Assembly (NCBI RefSeq): GCF_001593005.1
Contig: NZ_LQZQ01000045.1
Coordinates: forward strand, 186,001-250,000
Length of the DNA: 64,000 nucleotides
Origin: Roseivirga ehrenbergii
GTDB lineage: Bacteria; Bacteroidota; Bacteroidia; Cytophagales; Cyclobacteriaceae
Direction: 5' to 3'
Shown here: positions 31,039-39,682 of the stretch, piece by piece
How the letters are laid out: every line of letters begins with the position of its first letter
Numbering within the stretch: the first letter of the stretch is position 1
Notes under the pieces: model-generated
What the model was told of the DNA's origin: nothing
The model's input: the letters and a program-made list of their open reading frames with translations, nothing else
Database searches by the model: none
Position numbers and translations under genes: made by a program

Positions 31039-32538
31039 CTAAAAGAAGCCTAATTTATTCTTGTCGTAAGAAATCAACATGTTCTTAGTTTGACGATAGT
31101 AATTCATCATCATTAGATGGTTCTCTCTACCGAAACCTGATTTTTTATATCCACCAAATGGCGCATGCGCAGGGTATGCATGGTAACAATTCACCCAAAC
31201 TCTACCTGCTTTAATGGCTCTTGGAATTTGATACAGCTGATGCGCATCTCTTGTCCAAACACCAGCACCTAAACCATAGAGCGTATCGTTTGCGATTTCC
31301 AATGCTTCGGCTTCATCTTTGAATTTGGTTACACAAACCACAGGGCCAAAGATCTCCTCTTGGAATACCCTCATTTTATTGTGGCCTTCCAAAATAGTAG
31401 GTTGTACATAGAATCCATTAGCGAACTCTCCATCCAATTTACAAGCCTCACCGCCAGTCAATACTTTGGCGCCTTCTTCTTTTCCAATTTTGATATATGA
31501 TAAAATTTTCTCGAATTGATCATTAGAAGCCTGAGCGCCAACCATGCAAGCGGTATCGTATGGACTAGATTGTACGATCGCTTTGGTTCTGGCGATTACA
31601 CGTTCCATGAATTTATCATAGATGTCTTCTTGCACCAATAACCTTGAAGGGCAAGTACAAACTTCACCTTGATTGAAGGCGAATAACACGGCTCCTTCAA
31701 TGGCTTTGTCAAGGAATGCATCATCTTCATCCATTACACTGTTGAAGAAAATATTAGGCGACTTACCACCCAATTCCATTGTTACAGGGTTGAGGTTTTT
31801 AGAAGCATACTGCATTATGAGCTGTCCCGTAGTGGTTTCGCCAGTAAAAGCTACTTTGTCCACTTCTGAGCTAGATGCCAATGGCTTACCCGCTTCTGGG
31901 CCAAATCCGTGAATTACATTCACCACACCTGGAGGAAATACCTCAGCAATTTTTTCCATTAATAAAGTGGCTGAAGAAGGCGTTTGTTCTGCAGGTTTTA
32001 AAACTACGCAGTTACCAGCTGCCAACGCAGGAGGAAGTTTCCAAGACAACATTAAGAGTGGGAAATTCCAAGGAATAATCTGCGCTACCACACCCAGTGG
32101 CTCTTTGATGTTCATTGAAAGCGTATTTTCGTCTAACTCCGTAGCCGAACCTTCTTCTGCTCTAATTACTGCCGCAAAATATCGCCAGTGATCTACAGAT
32201 AATGGTACATCGGCATTTAGAGTTTCTCTGATAGGCTTACCGTTATCGCAAGTTTCTACCAAGGCAAATTCTTCAAGATTGGCTTCAATAATATCGGCCA
32301 CTTTATTGAGTAGTGCGGCTCTAGTGGCTGCTGAGGTATTGCCCCAAGCTTCTTTGGCGGCATTGGCAGCGGCTACTGCATTTTCTACATCGGCTTGCTT
32401 AGACCGCGGGTACTTTGCTATTAGTGAGTTGTCGACAGGGGAGGTGTTGTCGAAATATTCGCCATCGACAGGGGCAACGAACTTGCCATTGATGAAATTC
32501 CCATATTTTTCCTTAAATTTTGGTTTACTGTAACTCAT
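31039..32538 (-). CDS. NAD-dependent aldehyde dehydrogenase (AldA/ExaC type)
   Basis: This 499-residue enzyme has every landmark: [18 protein letters not shown], the GFTGETTTG type motif ([11 protein letters not shown]), [14 protein letters not shown] with the catalytic glutamate, and [15 protein letters not shown] with the nucleophile cysteine. The C-terminus has [13 protein letters not shown]. The NQGEVCTC form is the one usually linked to DUF779 proteins and alcohol or acetaldehyde oxidation. I start at ATG 32538 ([14 protein letters not shown]). It is divergent from an AraC regulator across a 115-nt region with palindromes. Confidence 0.93.
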   Translation of the reverse strand: MSYSKPKFKEKYGNFINGKFVAPVDGEYFDNTSPVDNSLIAKYPRSKQADVENAVAAANAAKEAWGNTSAATRAALLNKVADIIEANLEEFALVETCDNGKPIRETLNADVPLSVDHWRYFAAVIRAEEGSATELDENTLSMNIKEPLGVVAQIIPWNFPLLMLSWKLPPALAAGNCVVLKPAEQTPSSATLLMEKIAEVFPPGVVNVIHGFGPEAGKPLASSSEVDKVAFTGETTTGQLIMQYASKNLNPVTMELGGKSPNIFFNSVMDEDDAFLDKAIEGAVLFAFNQGEVCTCPSRLLVQEDIYDKFMERVIARTKAIVQSSPYDTACMVGAQASNDQFEKILSYIKIGKEEGAKVLTGGEACKLDGEFANGFYVQPTILEGHNKMRVFQEEIFGPVVCVTKFKDEAEALEIANDTLYGLGAGVWTRDAHQLYQIPRAIKAGRVWVNCYHAYPAHAPFGGYKKSGFGRENHLMMMNYYRQTKNMLISYDKNKLGFF

Positions 32539-32554
32539 ATTGTTTTTCTTTAGA

Positions 32555-32590
32555 TTTAAACACTGTTTAAAACCCAAGCTCGTTTAAAAC
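32555..32590. promoter_or_regulatory. Candidate AraC operator in the ald/araC intergenic region
   Basis: TTTAAAC-act-GTTTAAA (32555-32571) is a perfect inverted repeat, and GTTTAAAAC occurs twice in the same orientation (32565-32573 and 32582-32590) with 17 nt between starts. It lies immediately upstream of ald and between it and the regulator, where AraC-family proteins normally bind direct repeats. Confidence 0.5.
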
Positions 32591-32653
32591 TATAAAATCT
32601 GATAAGACGATAATCTTAGAAAATGAAATGAAAATCTGATTCTACCTTAAACT

Positions 32654-33586
32654 ATGGAAAGACTACTCCAAAAGCATAAGCGGGAAAGAAAATTAGCCAC
32701 ACTGGTTGAGAACTATACGGTATATAACTCGGCCTATTCGGAACTGAATATTTTTGAAACCCACCAAGCAGCTGAAAAGGTTAGTTTAACATTTGATTAC
32801 CCCGTTTTGGCCAGCATGCTTACGGGTAAAAAGGTAATGCACCTCGAAGACATGACGTCCTTCGATTTTTTTCCAGGCGAATCTGTCGTGATTCCTAGTG
32901 GTAAAACGATGCTGATCGATTTTCCTGAAGCCACAAGGAAAACACCTACCCAATGTTTGGCACTCACAATTGATCCGAGTAAAATAAATGAGGTAGTAGA
33001 CTCTTTTAACGAAATGACAATTATTGATTTGCAGGAGAACGGTAATTGGGATTTGGCAGAAAATTCATTTCATTTAGATAACCACAAGGGAATTCAACAG
33101 TTGGTAGACAGGTTGGTGTTTACGTTTACCGAAGATCATACTTCGAAAGATATCTTTATTGATGGCATTATTAAGGAGTTGATCATAAGGTTATTACAGT
33201 CTAAAGCCAGAAACTCTTTACTAGAAAGTACTGAAAACTTCTTGAGCGATCATCGAATTGCCTATGCGATTGGTTACATCAAGGCGCACCTTACAGAGAA
33301 CATCTCTATTGATAAATTGGTAGACAAAGCCTGTATGAGCAAGTCTCATTTTTTTAAGATTTTCAAAAACACCTTGGGCATATCGCCCATAGATTATATT
33401 ACCTGCGAACGGATTAAGCTTTCTAAGAAGCTTATAAAAAGCACGAACCACCAGATTTCTGAAATAGCTTACCTGTCGGGTTTCAATAATCCGAGTTACT
33501 TCGCTAAGAAGTTCAAAGAATATGAATTAATCACTCCTGGTGAGTTTAAACAGATTCTTAGTCAGAAATCTAGGGTCATACATTAA
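32654..33586 (+). CDS. AraC-family transcriptional regulator
   Basis: The 310-residue regulator has an N-terminal sensing part of about 200 residues with the pattern typical of the regulators beside ald genes. The double helix-turn-helix is at the C-terminus: ISIDKLVDKACMSKSHFFKIFK and then ISEIAYLSGFNNPSYFAKKFK. It is divergent from the aldehyde dehydrogenase gene. It probably activates that gene in response to an aldehyde or alcohol; this is inferred from position. Confidence 0.92.
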   Translation: MERLLQKHKRERKLATLVENYTVYNSAYSELNIFETHQAAEKVSLTFDYPVLASMLTGKKVMHLEDMTSFDFFPGESVVIPSGKTMLIDFPEATRKTPTQCLALTIDPSKINEVVDSFNEMTIIDLQENGNWDLAENSFHLDNHKGIQQLVDRLVFTFTEDHTSKDIFIDGIIKELIIRLLQSKARNSLLESTENFLSDHRIAYAIGYIKAHLTENISIDKLVDKACMSKSHFFKIFKNTLGISPIDYITCERIKLSKKLIKSTNHQISEIAYLSGFNNPSYFAKKFKEYELITPGEFKQILSQKSRVIH

Positions 33587-33641
33587 AGAGTAAACCTAAT
33601 TATCACTTATTGATGACCATACCGTGCCATCAAGGGTGGTT

Positions 33642-34154
33642 TTATTCCGAATATGCGCCAGAAGAATAAGTCAATTCATAACTGTGCGTATAGATTTCAA
33701 ACACAATCCCGAAAGGATCTTCTACATAACACATTTTGAAAGGCTTGTCCTTTGGATAATACTCTCTGATGGGCATTCTCTGCTTTCCACCGTGGGCTAA
33801 AATCTTATCGATAAGCTCCTCAATATTTGGGTCTTGCACACAGAAATGAAAAAGGCCAGTATTGAAAGGGTTGAATTCTGGGGCTTCTTTAATTCCGTGT
33901 GGGAAAGAGAACAGTTCTACTCCAATTCCATCTGAGGTTGCTAAATGTGCAATTTCAAATGTTTCCCAATCCTCGCCAAATACGTCAATGCACATTTGTC
34001 CGATGGCAGTTTCCTTTTCCTTTTTAACAATTGAGGGCTCCATAATCACATACCAACCCATTACTTCTGAGTAGAATTCAACTGCTTTATGAATGTCTGG
34101 TACGGTAATTCCTATGTGTGAGAATGACCTAGGGTAATTATCTTTTTTCTTCAT
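33642..34154 (-). CDS. VOC-family (glyoxalase/bleomycin-resistance fold) protein
   Basis: This 170-residue protein has the paired beta-alpha-beta pattern of the VOC superfamily: FSHIGITVPDIHKAVEFYSEVMGW at the N-terminus, GLFHFCVQDPNIEELI in the middle and CYVEDPFGIVFEIYTH near the end. Likely metal ligands are the early and middle histidines (SHIG, FHFC) and the glutamate in FEIYT. The reaction is not predictable; relatives are lactoylglutathione lyases, dioxygenases and epimerases. It follows the NAD(P)-binding gene by 14 nt and is co-transcribed. Confidence 0.88.
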   Translation of the reverse strand: MKKKDNYPRSFSHIGITVPDIHKAVEFYSEVMGWYVIMEPSIVKKEKETAIGQMCIDVFGEDWETFEIAHLATSDGIGVELFSFPHGIKEAPEFNPFNTGLFHFCVQDPNIEELIDKILAHGGKQRMPIREYYPKDKPFKMCYVEDPFGIVFEIYTHSYELTYSSGAYSE

Positions 34155-34168
34155 GGTTTTTATTAAAA

Positions 34169-34801
34169 TTAACGCACTGCTGTTTCAACAGGAGTTTCAC
34201 CCGATATGATTTCGAAAGTCTGGTTTTGCATTACACCGTCTTCCAATACTTCCACCAAGGTTTGGGCTACATCGGCCCTTGAAATACTGCCCTGCGTGTC
34301 TAGTTTTTCTTTAAGCTGAATTTTGCCTGTGCCTTCATCATCCGTAAGGCTCCCCGGCCGTACTATGCTATACTCCAAACCGCTATTGCGTAGATGGTTG
34401 TCGGCATTTTGTTTTGCTTTTAAGTAATCTTCGAGATCATCGCTTACCGAAGGATTATCTGCGCCCATGGAGCTTAGCATTACATATTTGTTAACTCCTG
34501 CTTTTCTTGCAGCATCCGTCAAGCTTTTGGCTCCTTCTTGGTCTACGGCAATTACTTTTTTGCCTTTAGAACCCGCAGCAAAAATTACTTTATCAACTCC
34601 AGTTACCGCATGGCTCAAATCTTTTTCCAGATCGGCCAACACTGCTGCCACTCCCTGTTTCTCAAAAGCTTCTTTTTGGTCTTCTTTTCTAACCATGGCG
34701 ATAGGTCTATAACGGTCTGAGGTTTGGAGTAATTCAACAATAATTTTACCTGTGGTGCCGTTTGCTCCGGCTATTAATATGTTTTGTTTTTTGTTTGTCA
34801 T
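34169..34801 (-). CDS. NAD(P)-binding atypical short-chain reductase
   Basis: The 210-residue cytoplasmic protein has the nucleotide-binding ILIAGANGTTGKIIVELL motif (residues 7-24) and VIFAAGSKGKKV. It also has YVMLSSMGADNPS and the YSIVRPGSLTD motif of the BVR-B/NmrA-like atypical SDR group. These proteins act as reductases or as NADP sensors. I start at ATG 34801; the TTG nine bases upstream is less likely. It heads a two-gene unit with the VOC gene, after a 650-nt gene-poor region. Confidence 0.88.
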   Translation of the reverse strand: MTNKKQNILIAGANGTTGKIIVELLQTSDRYRPIAMVRKEDQKEAFEKQGVAAVLADLEKDLSHAVTGVDKVIFAAGSKGKKVIAVDQEGAKSLTDAARKAGVNKYVMLSSMGADNPSVSDDLEDYLKAKQNADNHLRNSGLEYSIVRPGSLTDDEGTGKIQLKEKLDTQGSISRADVAQTLVEVLEDGVMQNQTFEIISGETPVETAVR

Positions 34802-35009
34802 GTCTTTCAATTTTAATCAAAGTGAATATTTGCACTAATCGTTCCGTCTGAATAGGACAACCTTATCAATCTTCCCAATGTCATGTTCCTTAAGTGTTGA
34901 TTTAGTCAACTAGCTGCTTTGTCAACACAGAATCACCAGATATGTTCCGGGAAATTCTAATAGACTAATAAGGAACGAGGTTCTGGGTGAGCGAGGGTAG
35001 TAAATAAAA

Positions 35010-35036
35010 AAGACATGGATGAATAGTTCATGTCTT
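35010..35036 (-). terminator. Orphan minus-strand terminator
   Basis: AAGACATG and CATGTCTT form an 8-bp stem around an 11-nt loop. On the minus strand it is followed by TTTTATTT, a good tail. No annotated minus-strand gene ends here, so it may belong to an unrecognised small transcript from about 35100-35240. Confidence 0.6.
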
Positions 35037-35282
35037 CGGCTAGTTTGTCGATGACAACCAACTGTATTTGTTATGAGCAACCGAAAAGCTATTCATTAAC
35101 TCGAGTAATAGAACTGGACATAACCATCAGCTGACACGCGTTTTAGCTTCAACGGATTTATCTCGTAGCAAATGGCTTGAGTACAAATAGAGAGTGACGC
35201 ACTTCTCTAATTATCGTCAATCTATTTTTTATTAAAAACAAGGTAAATTAATATTGAATATCTTTTAAATAAAGGTAATGCC

Positions 35283-35432
35283 TATTATTAATAATACCTA
35301 TTTAGTAGTATCTATAAAAGATATACTATGTGAATATTTGTAATGTAATTAAAGACAAACTTATTCGATTAAGTAGCTACGATTGGTTTTTGATTACAAA
35401 GGCGTTTTCCGAAAGCCTATTTTAAAAGTAGG
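35283..35432. promoter_or_regulatory. Palindrome cluster upstream of AidA/PixA gene
   Basis: Two palindromes lie in the 175 nt before the gene: TATTATTAATAATA (35283-35296, perfect) and CCTATTTTAAAAGTAGG (35416-35432, one mismatch pair), the latter 24 nt before the start codon. An imperfect TAGTATCT/AGATATACTA pair lies between them. They could be operators of the isolated gene. No clear TAnnTTTG element is present. Confidence 0.45.
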
Positions 35433-35456
35433 AAAGTCATATTAAACAAAAATCGT

Positions 35457-35990
35457 ATGTCAACAATTAATGTTTTAATCGCAGTAGATGGTGCTAAACT
35501 CGCACAGCAAGTAGCAGATGGTTCAATCAAGCCGGGCTCAGCAAATGCACCAACAAATTTAGGTTCTTATGGTTCATCAGATGTGTATGTATCTATGATA
35601 GCACCTAACAGTATGGTGAGTAATGGTACTCAGGGAGACTCTGAATTGCAGATCAGTGCAGATGGAGGTGATAGCGTAGAATGGGCCATAACAACGTTTG
35701 ACAATAACTTTGATCAAACTCCATTTTTGTATGCAGCATCGTTTAATCCAGCAAATGCTATAAACACACCCTTAAGCTATGCTTCTGGTGAAGCTTACGC
35801 GTATTTAGGGACGGGGAACCCTGCTTCAACTACACCTACAAAGTTTGTTAATCAAGTAAGTACAGTTACAGGGACAATTTTGAAAATCGGTCTTAAGATC
35901 CAGTACACACTTTCGTTTGTATTGGTTGACAATCACACAGGTAATACCATTGGGTATTTTATGTGGGATCCGTTCATCAATGTAAATTAA
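35457..35990 (+). CDS. AidA/PixA-family inclusion-body protein
   Basis: The 177-residue protein matches the AidA/PixA pattern: INVLIAVDGAKLAQQV at the start, DVYVSMIAPNSMVSNGTQGDSELQISADGGDSVEWAITTF in the middle, and FLYAASFNP. The C-terminus is LKIQYTLSFVLVDNHTGNTIGYFMWDPF. It has no signal peptide. PixA forms crystalline inclusion bodies in Xenorhabdus, and AidA is a quorum-sensing-controlled protein of Burkholderia linked to host interaction. Members in Bacteroidota are less familiar. It is isolated, with a strong terminator 9 nt after the stop and no partner gene. Confidence 0.8.
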   Translation: MSTINVLIAVDGAKLAQQVADGSIKPGSANAPTNLGSYGSSDVYVSMIAPNSMVSNGTQGDSELQISADGGDSVEWAITTFDNNFDQTPFLYAASFNPANAINTPLSYASGEAYAYLGTGNPASTTPTKFVNQVSTVTGTILKIGLKIQYTLSFVLVDNHTGNTIGYFMWDPFINVN

Positions 35991-36342
35991 TTTAACTTAA
36001 TGGCACACGTTTTTGGCGTGTGCCATTTTATATAAAAATGATAGTTTCATATCTATTGGTATTGTGATTGATACACTGTTATCTATTTCAAAACGAACTA
36101 ATTGTGTGTTAATAAGTTGAGTTCAAGTTTCCTTTCCCAGGTAGTAGAAAATATTAATTAACATCAATTTACCCTTTGCAGGGTTTTCAGAAGGATGATT
36201 TCTTATACTGTTAAAGAATAAATCAAAAGTAGGTTTGTTTGTGTGGCAAATAAGAGAGAAACCCATGTCAGGGCGAAAAATTAGATTAAAAAGAGCCATG
36301 AACTTACAGCGCACAGCTCTTCTAATGAGTATATTAAGTATT
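35991..36342. other. Intergenic region after AidA/PixA gene
   Basis: Besides the terminator at 35999-36027, I see nothing functional in about 310 bases. Two overlapping short frames on opposite strands (36123-36314 and 36235-36435) lack coding-like composition and the second runs into the peptidase gene. Confidence 0.5.
35999..36027 (+). terminator. Rho-independent terminator of AidA/PixA gene
   Basis: AATGGCACACG (35999-36009) and CGTGTGCCATT (36017-36027) form a perfect 11-bp stem with a 7-nt loop. The tail is TTAT. It directly follows the stop codon of the gene ending at 35990. Confidence 0.82.
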
Positions 36343-38355
36343 TCACCAAATCTTGATTCTTTCCTCTACAGGTTTGTAATTGGCATCTCCCGGCTGAACG
36401 TCAAATGCTTCGTAAAAAGGAGTGAAGTTCATTAAGGGGCCGTTTACGCGCCACATTGGTGGAGAATGGGAATTGGTTTTTACATAGTTGCGTAAATACT
36501 CGTCTCGGGTTTTTACACGCCAAATGCGCGCAATGGACATAAAGAAACGTTGGTCGGGTGTATATCCGCCAATCTTTAATGTGTCTTGGCCTTGCTTGGT
36601 TAGTTTAAAGGCATCGTAAGCAATTGAAATCCCACCATTATCTGCCGTGTTTTCTCCAACGGATAATGCACCTTTTAAATGCAAACTGTCCAACACAGTA
36701 TAAGAACTGTATCGGTCAATGATCAATTGAGTTTTGGCCTGAAACTTCTCGTAATCTTCGTCAGTCCACCAGTTTTTCACATTTCCATCTTTGTCAAATT
36801 GAGCACCTTGATCGTCAAAAGCATGGGTCAATTCGTGGCCAATCACCATTCCAATTCCACCATAATTAATGGCATCATCGGCTTGCAAATCAAAGTAAGG
36901 GAATTGTAAAATGCCTGCCGGGAACACAATCTCATTGAGGGGAGGGTTGTAGTAAGCGGTTACAGTTGATGGCGTTGTACCCCATTCATCTTTGTTGGGA
37001 GCTTTATTCAGTTTATCTAAACCGTATTGATAGTCGTTTTGTCTAAGTGCCACTACGTTTTCAAAGTACTTGTCTTTTTCAATGTTTACATTCCCGTAGT
37101 CTCTCCAAACATCTGGATAGCCAATTTTCTTGGTAATTGTGTATAATTTCTCTTTCGCCTTAACCTTAGTGGTATCACTCATCCAGTCGAGTTGATCAAT
37201 TCTAGTTTCAAAAGCTTTTTGAAGGTTGTTGACCAAATCTAATACCCGACTTTTGGCTTCTTCATTAAAATATCTTTCTACGTATAATTGGCCTAGCGCA
37301 AAACCAAGCTGTCTATCAACCTTGTTTACCATGATTTGAGCGCGTGATTGTTTCACCGCTTGCCCAGAAATGATTTTTGAATATTCGAAAGCTGCCGTTT
37401 CAAAAGGTTCGCTTAAGATGTCCGCATAATTAGTCAATACTTTTGCTTTTAAATAGGTCTTCCAATCGGCTAAAGGAATGGAAGGAAGCATGGTGTTGAG
37501 TTTCGCATAATAAGCAGGTTGAGCGATATCGACAGAATCGGCTTCTGCACCAAAATAATTTAGCAATTTGGACCAACCTACATTGGGTTGATTTATATTA
37601 AGGTCTGCTACTGCGATTTTATTATAATTAGCTTTCACATTTCTTCGCTCTATGCGCGTTTTATGCGCTTCTGCCAATTGCTTTTCGATGCCATAAGCAG
37701 TTGCAGTACTTTGAGCTGCATTATCATTTCCTGTTAATTCAAAAAGCTTGGTCAAATAGGCCTGATATGCCTCTTGGATTTCAAGGGTAGATTCGTCTGT
37801 TTTAAAATAATAATCACGGTCGGGCAAGCCAAGGCCAGTTTGACCAAAGTGCAACATGTTTACGCTGCTGTTTTGATCGTCTGGAGAAACCCCCATACTG
37901 ATCAATGAACCATTTCCTGATTTGAACTCATTGGCCACAAATTGCATCATTGCTGGAACAGAATTGATGACGTTGATTTGATCTAACAAAGGTTGAATGG
38001 GTTCAAAACCACGTTCGTTGATGAGCGCGGTATTCATTCCTGAATTATAAAAGTCGCCCACCATTTGATCAGCGCTGCCTTTTTCATGAGTTCCGCTAGA
38101 AACTTCTACTAGAATGTTTTCTAAAAGTACCTTCTGAGGAATATTTAAGAAGCTATAAGAACCAACACCTGATTGGTCGTCTGCGATTACAGCGTTATCG
38201 TACCAAGTTTTGTTTACGTGGAGGAAAAAATTGTCTCCCGGTTTGATGCTTTCATCGATTCCATCGAAATCGAATTTATTGGCTTCTGCCTCTTTTTCCT
38301 TACCGCAGGAAACAAGGGTAAATAAGGCCAGCGTGAAATAAAGTAGTTTTTTCAT
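36343..38355 (-). CDS. M13-family (neprilysin-type) metallopeptidase lipoprotein
   Basis: I start at ATG 38355, which gives a lipoprotein signal (MKKLLYFTLALFTLVSC, Cys17); the 21 codons further upstream do not fit a signal. The 670-residue chain has the zinc site HELTH (507-511), the downstream glutamate in GENTADNGG (Glu568), the NAYY-like segment VTAYYNPPLNEI, and the HSPPMWRVNGPLMN motif near the end. The usual C-terminal cysteine of the CxxW ending is replaced (RIKIW). It should be a periplasmic or surface oligopeptidase. It is a monocistronic unit. Confidence 0.92.
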   Translation of the reverse strand: MKKLLYFTLALFTLVSCGKEKEAEANKFDFDGIDESIKPGDNFFLHVNKTWYDNAVIADDQSGVGSYSFLNIPQKVLLENILVEVSSGTHEKGSADQMVGDFYNSGMNTALINERGFEPIQPLLDQINVINSVPAMMQFVANEFKSGNGSLISMGVSPDDQNSSVNMLHFGQTGLGLPDRDYYFKTDESTLEIQEAYQAYLTKLFELTGNDNAAQSTATAYGIEKQLAEAHKTRIERRNVKANYNKIAVADLNINQPNVGWSKLLNYFGAEADSVDIAQPAYYAKLNTMLPSIPLADWKTYLKAKVLTNYADILSEPFETAAFEYSKIISGQAVKQSRAQIMVNKVDRQLGFALGQLYVERYFNEEAKSRVLDLVNNLQKAFETRIDQLDWMSDTTKVKAKEKLYTITKKIGYPDVWRDYGNVNIEKDKYFENVVALRQNDYQYGLDKLNKAPNKDEWGTTPSTVTAYYNPPLNEIVFPAGILQFPYFDLQADDAINYGGIGMVIGHELTHAFDDQGAQFDKDGNVKNWWTDEDYEKFQAKTQLIIDRYSSYTVLDSLHLKGALSVGENTADNGGISIAYDAFKLTKQGQDTLKIGGYTPDQRFFMSIARIWRVKTRDEYLRNYVKTNSHSPPMWRVNGPLMNFTPFYEAFDVQPGDANYKPVEERIKIW

Positions 38356-38515
38356 AGATCTTTTGTGGTTTCTAATGAGGGTGAATACGATACCGCACTC
38401 CATCATTAAATTGATCATTCAATCTAATCGTTTTAATTTAATTGGAGTAACCTACTGTGTAATAGGGGCAGAAGGGTTTCTGAAACCAAGAAGTAATTAA
38501 GGGATTTGAATAAGT

Positions 38516-39382
38516 CTAATACTTATCCAATTCGCCATTGAGCCACGCCCATAATCTGCGTAGCCCTTTTTTAGGTTCTTGCTTTTTAACAGGTGCTTTG
38601 ACGACTTTTTTAGGTTGCTCTGTAGCTTGGGCAGTTGCTGGCTTTGACTTCTTTTTCTTCGGTGCGGTGGCTTTTAGTTTGGCCTGCACTTTTTCTTTGT
38701 AGTGCTTTTCTTTTAGCGCTTTAATACGCTTTTCTTCAGCCAATTTTTTACGCTTGGCTTCTTGTTCAGCCTTTCTTCTTTCTAATTCAACTGAGTTGGG
38801 TCTGCTGCGCTGATTTTGTCTTTTTCGGTCGTGGGTAGGGGTATTTCTGTTTTGTCTAGGTTTGCGCTGGGTTTGCTTGTCAGTAGTTTCTTCTACCTCT
38901 TCTGTTTTGGCCTTTTCTTTTACTTTAGGTTCAGGTAATTCAATTTTACCCAAAACTTTTAAGCCCTCTAGTTTTAGCTTAGGTGCCTTTATCAATTCAG
39001 CATCTTTGTGTTTTTCTTGCGCTTCCTTTTCTAAACTATATACTTTAGGTGTTTCAGTTGGTTCTTTTTGTTCTACTGCTTTTGGCGCTTCTTCAACGGT
39101 ATCTGGTGTAATAACTTCTTCAGTGGGAGTTTCTATATCCTCAGTTACCTCCAAGGGTTCTTCAACGGCCTCAACTACTTCAACTTCTGCTTTTGGACTT
39201 GCTACAGTGTTTGATTCTATAGAAGGTTTGGGCATTGGAACGATTGAAAGAATAAGATTTTCCTGTTCTTCGGTCAGTTTAAAATTAGGGTCGTTTTCAA
39301 TCTCATGTCCGTTTTTTGATAAAATACTGATCAACTGCTTGGGCTGGACTTGGAGTTTACGGGCTAATTGTCTGAGGCGCAT
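38516..39382 (-). CDS. IF2_N-like domain protein with long charged tail
   Basis: The first 45 residues (MRLRQLARKLQVQPKQLISIL and on) form an IF2_N-like helical domain resembling the N-terminal subdomain of translation initiation factor IF-2. No GTPase domain follows. An acidic Glu/Val/Pro-rich stretch spans about residues 55-130. A long Lys/Arg/Glu-rich helical region reaches residue 260 and a short conserved end (LRRLWAWLNGELDKY) closes the 288-residue chain. It may bind RNA or ribosomes, or be disordered. It has a good promoter with TATATTTG at 39401-39408. Confidence 0.75.
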   Translation of the reverse strand: MRLRQLARKLQVQPKQLISILSKNGHEIENDPNFKLTEEQENLILSIVPMPKPSIESNTVASPKAEVEVVEAVEEPLEVTEDIETPTEEVITPDTVEEAPKAVEQKEPTETPKVYSLEKEAQEKHKDAELIKAPKLKLEGLKVLGKIELPEPKVKEKAKTEEVEETTDKQTQRKPRQNRNTPTHDRKRQNQRSRPNSVELERRKAEQEAKRKKLAEEKRIKALKEKHYKEKVQAKLKATAPKKKKSKPATAQATEQPKKVVKAPVKKQEPKKGLRRLWAWLNGELDKY

Positions 39383-39400
39383 TGTCTTAATTTAAGCTTG

Positions 39401-39433
39401 CAAATATAGTAAAGTGCCTTGTGGTAATGCAAA
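39401..39433 (-). promoter_or_regulatory. Promoter of IF2_N-like gene
   Basis: On the minus strand TTTG (39433-39430) and TATATTTG (39408-39401) are separated by 21 nt, matching the Bacteroidota form TTTG-N(19-21)-TAnnTTTG. It lies 19 nt before the start codon at 39382. Confidence 0.55.
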
Positions 39434-39682
39434 AATTATAAGCGTAGTTCCTGTAAGACCTTAAAAAGGAAATGTTTTGATGTCATCCAACTGTAGCAAA
39501 TCATAAATCTAGGTAGTTGTGAAAGCAATCATACAGGATGATTTGCTTCTTTTTCAGAAAGCAAAATAGTTTTACCGTTCGTGTAGAAACTAGCGCAAAA
39601 CCTCTTTTTAAGAACTTAATTCAAACACTTCTCATTGTAGTTCTGTTATATAATTTGAACCTTTATACTTGAATTAAACGAA
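39434..39682. other. Divergent intergenic region upstream of sodC
   Basis: About 250 bases before sodC with no gene. A minus-strand promoter is just outside it at 39401-39433. A TATAATTTG stretch about 30 nt before sodC is one base off a perfect TAnnTTTG. I see no further structure. Confidence 0.4.

Larger units (their letters stand above)
34802..35456. other. Gene-poor region with orphan hairpin and ORF remnant
   Basis: About 650 bases without a credible full gene. It holds the promoter region of the NAD(P)-binding gene with nested GTTGA/TCAAC repeats (34894-34928). A minus-strand terminator lies at 35010-35036, and a 36-codon open minus-strand stretch without a start codon at 35096-35206. 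A cluster of AT-rich palindromes precedes the AidA/PixA gene (35283-35432). Confidence 0.55.

Noticed and set aside
34894-34928. GTGTTGA/TCAACAC and nested GTTGA/TCAAC repeats upstream of the NAD(P)-binding gene
   Set aside because: They may be an operator, but the arms are short and lie about 100 nt from the start; too weak for a separate call.
36123-36435. Overlapping short frames on opposite strands next to the M13 peptidase gene
   Set aside because: They overlap one another, one runs into the peptidase gene, and neither has a signal, domain or coding-like composition.
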